64,000 nt of DNA from Candidatus Gastranaerophilales bacterium (GTDB lineage: Bacteria > Cyanobacteriota > Vampirovibrionia > Gastranaerophilales > Gastranaerophilaceae): NCBI GenBank assembly GCA_944324315.1, contig CALUVW010000001.1, positions 62,001 through 126,000 of the forward strand, written 5' to 3'. The notes under the pieces are model-generated. The model was given only the letters and a program-made list of their open reading frames with translations, was not told the DNA's origin and did no database searches. Below are positions 25,775-33,373 of the stretch, one piece after another. Position 1 is the stretch's first letter. Each line of letters starts with the position of its first letter. A program made the translations under genes and the position numbers.

Positions 25775-27899
25775 AAGAAGCCGTTTTTGCATTCAGATTT
25801 ATATCTTTTTTAAGTTCCTCAATAAATTCAGGTTTATACATAAAACCGAGATGTCCGCCGTTACTTAGCAAAACAGTTTTGTTACCTGTACATATTTTCA
25901 GCTTTTTTAACTGATTGCTGTTTGTAAGATAATCATCCAGAGAGTGATATATTTTATAATTAGAACTTTTTTGTAAAAAGTCTTGCAAAGAAAGCAAATC
26001 AGAGGCAAAATTCAAATCATCAATCGTATTATAATTTTTGCCGAGCAGATATTTTTCTGCATAATCTCTGTAATTCATGTTATTAATCTTATTATATATG
26101 TCAGCAGGCTTATTTTTTGGAGTTTTTTCAAGTGTAAAAATCAGATCGGAAAGTTTTTGGTGCATAATAAACCCTGTGATAAGTTTACCTTCTTCTTCCG
26201 TAAATGGGAGAGTTTCAATATCAAATTTTTCTTTCGAATCTTTCATGTCAACAAGCTGTATTACCTTTGAAGCAGTAAGAGCAACCCGTCTTTTTAAATC
26301 ATTAGGATTTTTGTTCCATTCCTCACCGTTTTTATCAACTTGTTCCATAGCATAAATCAGGTTAACTGGCGGACAAACAGAGATGTATTTTGTAATATTT
26401 AAAGTATTATTATGAAATTCTTTATCAGCGATAAAAATAGTTGTTAAAGCTCCGAATGAAGTACCGAAAAGAGTCTTTTCGCCAAACTTACAGTTATATT
26501 TATTTTCAAGCGAATTAATTATTTTCGTTGTAACAAGCCTTAAATAATCCGCATCTTGAGAAGGAATACCAGGTTTGTATTCATCTGGCATACTGTTTAC
26601 AAATTCCCATTGAAAATGGCTGCCCTGAATTATTACAGAATACCCCTCATCATAAAAAATTTTTGCCAGAACAACAGAATGATGCGAGTTTATACCTTCA
26701 CCAATTGACGGATAAATTATTGCAAGCGGAGAATTTTTGTCTTTTTGTAATATATATCTGAATTTGTAATCCGATTTTTCCGGAGTAACATTAATCTTGC
26801 CGGTTTTTATACGTTTGTTGAAACATCTGTTCCAAACAGAAAGTTCATTCCAGACAGATTCATCCACTTCCGGCAAATCAAACAGAGCAGTACGCATGGA
26901 ATCTACTACAGGAGATTGCGGTTTAAAATCATACAAAATCATATCCGCCATAAGCTGCGAGTTTTCGGAATTGTAACTTTTTAAAATAATATTATCAATA
27001 TTTGCACCGCCTTTTATAATTTCCGCAACTGTTAATTTGCCATCCTGATTATCCGTTTCAAGTGTTTTAAGCTGTGCTTTATCTCTCAAATCTGACGAAT
27101 TGTTATCGACAAGTTCAATATTATTATCCTTATTCTGTTCTTTTTCCACCTCTTTATATCCGGAGAGCAAAACATCTTTTCTGTCAAGGTTCTGACATTT
27201 TATATAATTATCAAGACCGTACATTTTTCGTGCAATTTCATACGGGTCTGCATAGGTTGATTCTATCATTTTTATAAGAGGCTGAATATATGAAGTTCTG
27301 TTTACGGTTAATCCTGCCTTGACCATTGCTAATACGGGAGTTCCGACATAAGTTGTTGGATTAAGTGATGTATCCAATATCTTTCCTGCAATCCCTCTTG
27401 CTGTTGTTCCGTTCATAACAGGCAGAACTATATATGAACCGGAATTGCATTTACATTTTGTTAAAGCTTGCTCCATATCCTCGTTGCAAGGTTCAATTTT
27501 AAAAAGACTTTTTGCAGGATCAAACATTCCGCCGAGTCCTATTGTAGTATTTGTCAAAAATCTTACGGTCTCAGTACCGGACGTTTTAAAATCTTTTTGA
27601 ATAAGAGTGCTCACAAGCCGTTTGGGATACTCAATATTTTTATAAGCACTCTGTATTCTATCTATTCCATATTCGGGAAGAATTGACGACCAGAGTATAT
27701 GAACAGGTTTTATGGCATACTTATTTAACCCGAGATTAAACGCAAAAATTTTTCTGTTGATTTTTTCATATTTGTCAGGCCCGAGATAAATATAAGCATA
27801 ATCGGGATATTTACTCTGCTGCTTTATTAATTCTTCTGTAAACGATATATTTTGAGCATACAACAATAAAATAAAGAGAATTAATATTTTTTTTAACAT
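25764..27899 (-). CDS. MlaA-like lipid-transport domain fused to an alpha/beta-hydrolase
   Basis: 711 residues with a signal peptide. Residues 35-235 match MlaA/VacJ: YEKINRKIFAFNLGLNKYAIKPV, RFLTNTTIGLGGMFDPA and GSYIVLPVMNGTTARG. MlaA removes phospholipids from the outer leaflet of the outer membrane. After a polar linker (240-340), residues 370-700 look like a secreted alpha/beta-hydrolase: the nucleophile elbow GTSFGA has Ser481 and GGHLGF supplies His683. No lipobox Cys is visible, unlike typical MlaA. The domain combination suggests extraction and hydrolysis of lipid by one protein (inference). No mlaBCDEF genes are nearby. Confidence 0.82.
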   Translation of the reverse strand: MLKKILILFILLLYAQNISFTEELIKQQSKYPDYAYIYLGPDKYEKINRKIFAFNLGLNKYAIKPVHILWSSILPEYGIDRIQSAYKNIEYPKRLVSTLIQKDFKTSGTETVRFLTNTTIGLGGMFDPAKSLFKIEPCNEDMEQALTKCKCNSGSYIVLPVMNGTTARGIAGKILDTSLNPTTYVGTPVLAMVKAGLTVNRTSYIQPLIKMIESTYADPYEIARKMYGLDNYIKCQNLDRKDVLLSGYKEVEKEQNKDNNIELVDNNSSDLRDKAQLKTLETDNQDGKLTVAEIIKGGANIDNIILKSYNSENSQLMADMILYDFKPQSPVVDSMRTALFDLPEVDESVWNELSVWNRCFNKRIKTGKINVTPEKSDYKFRYILQKDKNSPLAIIYPSIGEGINSHHSVVLAKIFYDEGYSVIIQGSHFQWEFVNSMPDEYKPGIPSQDADYLRLVTTKIINSLENKYNCKFGEKTLFGTSFGALTTIFIADKEFHNNTLNITKYISVCPPVNLIYAMEQVDKNGEEWNKNPNDLKRRVALTASKVIQLVDMKDSKEKFDIETLPFTEEEGKLITGFIMHQKLSDLIFTLEKTPKNKPADIYNKINNMNYRDYAEKYLLGKNYNTIDDLNFASDLLSLQDFLQKSSNYKIYHSLDDYLTNSNQLKKLKICTGNKTVLLSNGGHLGFMYKPEFIEELKKDINLNAKTASSKD

Positions 27900-27987
27900 A
27901 ATATCCTGACTTTTTCTGATTGGCTATTTATCAATTTTATTGTTTTCCACTAATAAAGAAACTTCATTACTCATAAGGATATTTTTT

Positions 27988-28111
27988 ATGATGAGTTTAA
28001 GTCTTGACAAATTCCGAAAAATCGTAAATAATAAATTTAGTTAAGAAGAAAAGGAGTTTGAAAATGAATAGAGAAGATGCTTTCAGGATTGCCCCCCCCC
28101 CGAAAAGTTAA
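27988..28111 (+). other. Two micro-ORFs, the second broken by a poly-C tract
   Basis: ATG 27988 (AAGGA upstream) encodes 18 residues to TAA 28044. ATG 28064 has a strong AAAAGGAG site and reads MNREDAFRIAPPPKS before a stop at 28109-28111; ten C (28092-28101) lie inside it. With eleven or eight C the frame runs on without a stop into the prepilin frame below, but through intergenic repeat sequence that does not look like protein. These may be leader peptides or remnants of a lost gene. Confidence 0.4.
28092..28101 (+). repeat. Second poly-C tract of ten
   Basis: Ten C in the context TTG-C10-GA, the same length and the same immediate flanks as the run at 1473-1482. See findings for the competing explanations. 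Confidence 0.85.
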
Positions 28112-28161
28112 GTATAATCACATTTTTCAGAAATTTTAGAAATTATTTTTGTTTTAATATC

Positions 28162-28239
28162 TTCCTTCCCTTTTTAGGGAAGGATAAGAGGATGGGAACA
28201 AATCCATACCCACCCCGACCCTCCCTAATAAGGGAGGGT
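28162..28239. repeat. Intergenic hairpin repeats; the second sequesters the prepilin ribosome-binding site
   Basis: CTTCCCTTTTTAGGGAAG and the perfect ACCCTCCCT-AATA-AGGGAGGGT (28218-28239). The right arm GGGAGGG is also the Shine-Dalgarno of the ATG at 28243. A related C/G-rich repeat is at 44459-44495. Confidence 0.6.
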
Positions 28240-28242
28240 GGT

Positions 28243-29031
28243 ATGCTTATAGACACCTCTGGGAATATTCGTCGACCCGCTTTTACTCTGGCAGAAGTTC
28301 TCATCACCCTGGGTATAATCGGTGTCGTTGCGGCGATGACGATGCCTGTAATTATTACGAATTATCAAAAAAGTCAAACTGTCAACCGTTTAAAAAAAGC
28401 ATATTCTGAGATAAGTCAGGCTATCAGAATGGCTGAAAATGAATATGGAACTCTGGATTCATGGGATTTTTCTTATATCACAGAGCCACAGGAAAAAGTT
28501 AACTATTTTGCAGAAAACTATTTGTTCCCTAACATAAAAACTCTAAAACGCTGTTCTCCTTCATCAGACGAATGCTGGGCAGATACATACACTATAGACG
28601 GAAATGAAAGTTATCTAATGCTTGAAGATACGACAGGCAGAAATTCATTTATTGCAGCATCAGGATACTCGGTATTTTACTGGCTTCATGGGGCAAACGG
28701 CGCAGGTGACGGCGGCTGGTTCTGGATTGATATAAACGGATTACAAAAACCAAACAAAATAGGTAAAGATGTTTTTCCGTTTCTGATGAGCTGGGGACCA
28801 CATCCTCAGGGAAATTATGATTGTCAGGAAAGAAAATTAGGCCTATTTCCTGCAGGCCTTGAATGTAAGTCATCCTCATTTAGTTATGATGAACTAATTA
28901 ACGGCTCTGGTTCAAGTGATACAGCAGGATTTAATTGTAAAAAAGGTTCAAACGGATCAAGAGCCGGCGGTTATTGCGGAGCACTTATTATGTACGAAGG
29001 ATGGAAAATCGGGAAAGATTATCCGTGGTAA
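28243..29031 (+). CDS. Type IV prepilin-like protein
   Basis: 262 residues from ATG 28243, chosen because GGGAGGG lies just upstream and it leaves a normal-length leader (MLIDTSGNIRRPA) before the cleavage site A/FTLAEVLITLGIIGVV; the longer frame from 28192 would run through a repeat. A hydrophobic helix, KKAYSEISQAI and a Cys-containing head with WFWIDINGLQKPNKIGKDVF follow, as in the prepilin at 10752 (VDINGKQPP). Expected to be processed by a prepilin peptidase and assembled in a pilus or pseudopilus. Ends at a terminator. Confidence 0.83.
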   Translation: MLIDTSGNIRRPAFTLAEVLITLGIIGVVAAMTMPVIITNYQKSQTVNRLKKAYSEISQAIRMAENEYGTLDSWDFSYITEPQEKVNYFAENYLFPNIKTLKRCSPSSDECWADTYTIDGNESYLMLEDTTGRNSFIAASGYSVFYWLHGANGAGDGGWFWIDINGLQKPNKIGKDVFPFLMSWGPHPQGNYDCQERKLGLFPAGLECKSSSFSYDELINGSGSSDTAGFNCKKGSNGSRAGGYCGALIMYEGWKIGKDYPW

Positions 29032-29040
29032 AAGTTACAA

Positions 29041-29067
29041 AAAAGGCTTTCATAAATGAAAGCCTTT
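29041..29067. terminator. Bidirectional terminator
   Basis: AAGGCTTTCAT-AA-ATGAAAGCCTT, with six T on the reverse strand and three on the forward. It separates the prepilin from the convergent gene at 29104. Confidence 0.75.
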
Positions 29068-29103
29068 CAAATTTTAAATTTTCAGTAATCTGAAAAATAA
29101 CTC

Positions 29104-29604
29104 TTATAAGCCCAATGCATACTTGTTGCTTACAGAAATCATATCCATTGTGTTAAAAATATTCTGTTGTGTACTCTGAATTGAATCTGCTCTGTCAGAT
29201 ATACTTGCAAGTTGTGTCTGGTATCCTTGCGCCGCCTCTATTTTTGATTTATCTCCTGAATTAAGCATTTTTTGAATTTCTACAGAAATATTATCAATAA
29301 TATCATCCAATGTATCGGTTGACGATACTGTTACACCAACTGTTGATGCAAGTTCTTTAGCTTCTGACATAAGCTCTTGTTCTGATGAATTACCTCCTTG
29401 TTTTTCCTGATATCCGCTATTATTCTGATGCCGCGCTGCCTGAGCCTGCGCAATCAAAATTTGTGCCTGTGCTTCCGATGTTACCGTTGACGGATCAATG
29501 CCCAAAGCTTCCAATTGTTGTTTTGTTGAAGCACTTAATTCGTCACTTTTATAGGTCGAAACCGCTGCAGCCTGTGAATGGCTTATTGAACTTATTGATG
29601 ACAT
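29104..29604 (-). CDS. Ser/Gln/Ala-rich protein of unknown function
   Basis: 166 residues from ATG 29604, which has AAAAGGAT at a suitable distance; another ATG two codons upstream is too close to that site. No signal peptide or membrane segment. It is helical and low in aromatic residues, with heptad-like stretches (SEAQAQILIAQAQAARH; IQKMLNSGDKSKIEAAQGYQ) and a C-terminus MDMISVSNKYALGL. The composition recalls flagellar-hook or secreted filament-type proteins, but no family was recognised. Confidence 0.6.
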   Translation of the reverse strand: MSSISSISHSQAAAVSTYKSDELSASTKQQLEALGIDPSTVTSEAQAQILIAQAQAARHQNNSGYQEKQGGNSSEQELMSEAKELASTVGVTVSSTDTLDDIIDNISVEIQKMLNSGDKSKIEAAQGYQTQLASISDRADSIQSTQQNIFNTMDMISVSNKYALGL

Positions 29605-29818
29605 ACACATATCCTTTTTTGTTTTGTATTTTCTATCTTTTTAATGATTTTCAAAAAAAAGTCAATAAAATCAGTTCAAAATAAATGTCGGTATTGTAAT
29701 AAAAAACTTTATATATTTTCAGAAGATTTTTACATTTCTTAAATAAAACAGATAATAAAAAGGCAGAAATTTTTAGTAATTATATATTTATGATATGATG
29801 TAAAAAAGGGGTATATTA

Positions 29819-30559
29819 ATGAAGAAGATTCTTATATTGTGTTTTTTAATATTTTTGTCGGCTTATAATGTTCATGCAGCTGAGTATATTAAAGTGAAGC
29901 CGGAATTTTTAACTGCTTCTCAAAGCAGCAGCTACGAAAAAGTTAATGAAACTCTCGCAATTATTTTCAACAAAATTAAACCTGAAATAAAAACGTCAAA
30001 ATATCCTAAGTATTATCACGATTTTACATTGATAAAAGATGACGGAACTCAAAACAAAGCTTATCATTATGTTAAATATTCAGGCGCTGAATTGATTTAT
30101 AACACTGACACAAACGAATTAAAATTTGTTTCATTCAGACGTCCGGAACTTATGAAATGCAGAATCATATATGATTATCCGTCAGGCAAATTTCATGCTG
30201 TACAAATCTTTGTCTCTGACAAAGAATCTTTTGTCTACAGTCCTGACGGGAAATATGTTGATTACGAACCTTATGTGAAAGAAGTCAAAGAAAAGGTAAT
30301 TAAAAACTGGAAAGTGCCGCCAAGAAAACAAATAGATATCCTTGCAAAGGGACAAAAAGATTTACTTGTTCAAATGGCGTTGACAATCGGCAGAGACGGA
30401 CATGTAAAAAAATGCAAAATATTAAAATCGTCTAAAATAAAAGCATTAGAGGATAATGCAGCTGCAGCAGTCAGATCTGCCGCACCTTTTAAACCGTTTC
30501 CTGATAACTTTTTCAACGAAGAACTTGTTATAATTCTAAATTTTAATTTCAGTTTATGA
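29819..30559 (+). CDS. Secreted TonB C-terminal-like protein
   Basis: 246 residues with a signal peptide (cleavage after VHA). Residues 20-150 are an unrecognised beta-rich region. Residues 155-246 match TonB_C: YVKEVKEKVIKNWKVPPRKQ, VQMALTIGRDGHVKKCKILK and NAAAAVRSAAPFKPFP. TonB normally carries inner-membrane energy to outer-membrane receptors, but here the domain is on a soluble exported protein with no ExbBD or receptor nearby. AT-rich sequence of 215 bp upstream shows no other gene. It overlaps the end of the facing pilin remnant. Confidence 0.75.
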   Translation: MKKILILCFLIFLSAYNVHAAEYIKVKPEFLTASQSSSYEKVNETLAIIFNKIKPEIKTSKYPKYYHDFTLIKDDGTQNKAYHYVKYSGAELIYNTDTNELKFVSFRRPELMKCRIIYDYPSGKFHAVQIFVSDKESFVYSPDGKYVDYEPYVKEVKEKVIKNWKVPPRKQIDILAKGQKDLLVQMALTIGRDGHVKKCKILKSSKIKALEDNAAAAVRSAAPFKPFPDNFFNEELVIILNFNFSL

Positions 30560-31083
30560 TATCTTTTTTTAAATCGTATGCACCCTCTTCTGTTACTATG
30601 CAATTATTATCAGGAACTATTTTAGGAATCTCCGTATTTGAGTTGCTTAATCTGAATCCGAAAACATCATGTCCCCATTTGTTTGGCCTTTTTTTCCCGT
30701 TTACATCAACATAGAAATTGGCAGGAGAGCCCATTATATTTGCCGGAATATTGCTGCCATATAGAAATAAAATTATTCCGTCGGGTAAAACATAAGATGT
30801 TGAATTATTTTCTAGTGATGATCTATACATCCCCGAACAGGCTCCCGTAAGCCCTAAAGATTGTTGATCCGTATATTCAGGGACACATCCGTCTGTAAAA
30901 ATATGACCTCTGCAAATTTTTATTGGTCTTAACCTTTTTTCAAAAGCTTCTTTTAACAGCGGGCATTCACTGCCTTGATGCCCTTCTCCAAAACTTCCGT
31001 AATGACAGTTCGTAGGAAATCCTAAATCATAAAATGCCAGATTATAAGCTTGTGATATCGCAGAATAGGCTTTTTTGAAACCG
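30549..31083 (-). pseudogene. 5'-truncated prepilin-like gene
   Basis: The frame from about 31083 downwards starts at KKAYSAISQAYNLAFYDLG, which in the intact prepilins follows the N-terminal helix, and continues through the Cys-rich head to PANFYVDVNGKKRPNKWGHDVFGF. The prepilin leader and FTLAEVLITLGI helix are gone; the upstream residues of the open frame (FLYFTNRFKVIIHI...) are antisense to the regulator fragment and not pilin. It therefore cannot be exported or processed. It meets the regulator fragment head to head. Confidence 0.8.
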
Positions 31084-31271
31084 GTTTGTATCATCCTTCT
31101 GATGAGAATTTGGAAAAAATAGCAAAAGTTCTTGATGTTGAGCCTTATCAACTTTATATGTATAATCACCTTAAACCTGTTAGTGAAATAAAGAAAAATC
31201 TGCATAAGATTATAGATAATGCAAGTGACGAAGAAATTAGACTAATATATCGTATATTATCAGCATTTTAG
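31077..31271 (+). pseudogene. 5'-truncated XRE-family regulator
   Basis: The forward frame reads ETGLYHPSDENLEKIAKVLDVEPYQL, the last helix of a Cro/CI-type HTH domain plus a C-terminal helical tail (NASDEEIRLIYRILSAF). The first three HTH helices are missing. Compare the intact gene at 37622 (ETGRGFMTLVTLEKLAKVLNVELYEI). The gene stops four bases past the end of the convergent TonB-like gene. Confidence 0.8.
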
Positions 31272-32189
31272 TGTATTGATATTTCATAATTACCGTTGTT
31301 TATTTTAAAATTCATACGGATTGTTTCGCCATTATATCCGGAAGGCGGAGGATTAAATCTCGGAACACTCATAAGCATATAATAAACACTGTCGTTTAAA
31401 GCTTTATTAGAGGATTCTTTTGAAAATTTTCTGTTTATTAATTTGCCTGTCTTGTCTATAGAAAATTGGATTGAACACTCACCGGAGCCTGTTATACTGC
31501 CTACCGCAAATTTAGAAAATAAAGCCGCACGCAAATTGTTTTTATATCTGAGCATTTCAGGGCTGTTCGGGTTATAAACCGGTTTTGAAGGTTGTTGAAC
31601 TATCGGCTGCGAGACTGTCTTTTCTTTAACTTGAACAGGCCGCACAGGTTCTGTTTTAACAGTTTTTGGAGACAAATCAATCTTTTTAGGCTCAGAAACC
31701 TTAGGTTTTTGACCACTGACGGACTTTGGCTGTTCTCTTACTATCCTAATTTTTTTTTTGCTGTGGAGTAGAAGTCTCCATCTGTCTAAAATATTCTATA
31801 GGGTTTGATACCGCCGGTTGAGGTTGTGGCTTTGTTTCTGTTGTTTTAGGTTGATATAAAGGCGTATCATCCCATATTTTATTAATATCCGGAATCTTTT
31901 TTGTCACAACCGGCTGCTTTTTCGTCTGTTTTGCAGTATCGGCTTTATCATTTACCGGTGTTTTCCCTATAGGAATCATCCAGATAATTATTGACAGAAT
32001 AAGACAAAACGCAAAAAATATTCTTGAAATAGTTTCTGACTTTTGTTCTATAGTCAAAGGTTGTCTAGCTTTAGGAGCACTAGCCTGTTTTGTACTCTTT
32101 TCTTCTATATAGTCAAAAGTGTTATTTCCGCAATCACAATATGCGACTTTATGTTTGTATTCAGCTTTACATTCTCTGCATCTGTACAT
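31268..32189 (-). pseudogene. Zinc-ribbon/TonB-like protein gene, frame broken at an A10 tract
   Basis: ATG 32189 opens a frame with a small zinc ribbon (CRECKAEYKHKVAYCDCG), a membrane helix (about 56-74, IFFAFCLILSIIIWMIPIG) and a proline-rich spacer, ending at TAG 31746 just after ten A (reverse strand 31759-31750). With nine A the frame continues as KKIRIVREQPKS into the open frame 31745-31268, which ends in a TonB_C-like domain (GSGECSIQFSIDKTGKLINRK). The restored product would be about 306 residues with a TonB layout. Last gene of the operon starting at 35699. Polymerase slippage on the A tract could still yield full-length protein. Confidence 0.75.
31750..31759 (-). repeat. Poly-A tract of ten (coding strand) in the TonB-like gene
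   Basis: Ten A on the reverse strand between CAGC and TTAGG. Removing one base joins the two halves of the gene; adding one does not (TAG follows). A runs of nine or more are known slippage sites for RNA polymerase. Confidence 0.85.
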
Positions 32190-32196
32190 AACAAAA

Positions 32197-32376
32197 TTAT
32201 CTTATCACAAATAATCCTAATTTATAAACAGCAAAAATAATTAATGCAATTAATAGCATTATAATGATTATTGCTGTCTGTCTTATAATATCAAAATCAT
32301 TTTTTGCCTTCATAAATTTAAAGACAAAAGGAAATTCTAAAATAAAGAAAAGCACAATACAAATTATCTTAAACAC
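32197..32376 (-). CDS. 59-residue membrane protein (GTG start)
   Basis: GTG 32376 directly follows the TAA of the preceding gene and has CGGAG eight bases upstream. The product MFKIICIVLFFILEF...ends LGLFVIR and has two hydrophobic segments (about 3-20 and 35-52) around a short polar loop (MKAKNDFDIIRQ). No family is recognised. It sits between the two TonB-like genes of the operon with gaps of 0 and 7 bp, so it is probably a real component of the system. Confidence 0.6.
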   Translation of the reverse strand: MFKIICIVLFFILEFPFVFKFMKAKNDFDIIRQTAIIIIMLLIALIIFAVYKLGLFVIR

Positions 32377-32517
32377 TTATTTACTCCGTTTAAATATAAT
32401 ATTTTCCAACTTTATAGTCTTATGCATTTTAGGATTTATTTTCGCTGTAACAAGAGTTGCAACTCCAAGAATTGCAATAGTAACAATACATATAATTATA
32501 ATTTTTGTAATATTCAT
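32377..32517 (-). CDS. 46-residue single-span membrane protein
   Basis: ATG 32517 overlaps the TGA of the upstream gene (TGATG), and AAAGGG is correctly placed inside that gene, so translation is coupled. One N-terminal helix (KIIIICIVTIAILGVATLV) is followed by a basic tail (NPKMHKTIKLENIIFKRSK). No family is recognised. Confidence 0.6.
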   Translation of the reverse strand: MNITKIIIICIVTIAILGVATLVTAKINPKMHKTIKLENIIFKRSK

Positions 32518-33371
32518 CAATATACTACCCTTTCATAATCAGAAAAATCATTAGGAGTTGAATATCTTTCCTGCGTACCAATTAAGAAAATCCCTGTTAC
32601 AACTGTTGATGTTCTTTGTGTTCCTTTCGGAAAATTAAGAATAGGTTTTCTTTGTAAATTTGAAATAGCAGGTTTCACTCTGTCTCTTGCAACATTCATA
32701 AAATTTGGGTTAGAACATTCAACTTTGATATTTGAAATGTTTCCGAATTTATCAACAACAAATGTGAACAAAAATATTGTTCCGAGAGGAGCATAATCTA
32801 TTTGAGAATCCCGCATAATCTGATTTTGAAGGTTACTCCTCCACTTATTCCAGGCAATTATTTCTTCCTGTTCTGTCATATAAGGATTTTTATTTTCCTG
32901 TTTTGGCTGAGTTTTCTGCACTTGCACAGGCTTCTGCGGTTTCGGCTCGGGTTTAACCTCAGGTTTCGGTTCCTCTGCCTGTTCTGTCTGCTCAATTATT
33001 CTTTGAAGCAACTCAAGCTGGGAACTATCCTGAGACGTTGTTTCAGGCTTAACTTTAACCTCTTTTTTTTCAGGTTTAACTATTTCCTGTTGTATATATT
33101 TTATTTGTTCACGAATAGGAGCTTCTTCTTTTATTTTAATTTCTTTTGTTTGTTCCGGAATAGAGGGCTCAACAATATTTTGAGTTTTTTGTTCGATTTT
33201 CTGCGGTGAACTTACAGGAATATTTTTAGTCATTAATGTATCGCTTATACGCGTAAGTTGAAAGTCTGCATCCTCAATAATCATCGGTTGATGCATCTCG
33301 GGATGAAGTTTAATAGTACATATAGTAACTATTATAAATAAAATTATTGTTACAACTTTCAAAAAATCCAT
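32517..33371 (-). CDS. TonB-like energy-transducer protein
   Basis: 284 residues with TonB architecture: an N-terminal inner-membrane helix (4-20), a long Pro/Glu/Lys spacer (about 55-165; PEVKPEPKPQKPVQVQ) to cross the periplasm, and a C-terminal domain (175-284; WNKWRSNLQNQIMRDSQID, FLFTFVVDKFGNISNIKVE). TonB transmits proton-motive force through ExbB/ExbD to outer-membrane transporters; none of those is encoded here, and the neighbours are a VWA and an FHA-like protein. It may be a structural envelope-spanning protein rather than a true TonB. Confidence 0.75.
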   Translation of the reverse strand: MDFLKVVTIILFIIVTICTIKLHPEMHQPMIIEDADFQLTRISDTLMTKNIPVSSPQKIEQKTQNIVEPSIPEQTKEIKIKEEAPIREQIKYIQQEIVKPEKKEVKVKPETTSQDSSQLELLQRIIEQTEQAEEPKPEVKPEPKPQKPVQVQKTQPKQENKNPYMTEQEEIIAWNKWRSNLQNQIMRDSQIDYAPLGTIFLFTFVVDKFGNISNIKVECSNPNFMNVARDRVKPAISNLQRKPILNFPKGTQRTSTVVTGIFLIGTQERYSTPNDFSDYERVVY

Positions 33372-33373
33372 AA

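Noticed and set aside
28064-29031. Reading the prepilin as a long protein from ATG 28064 after correcting the C tract
   Set aside because: The joined frame is open, but it passes through hairpin repeats that translate to non-protein-like sequence, and a better start with RBS exists at 28243.
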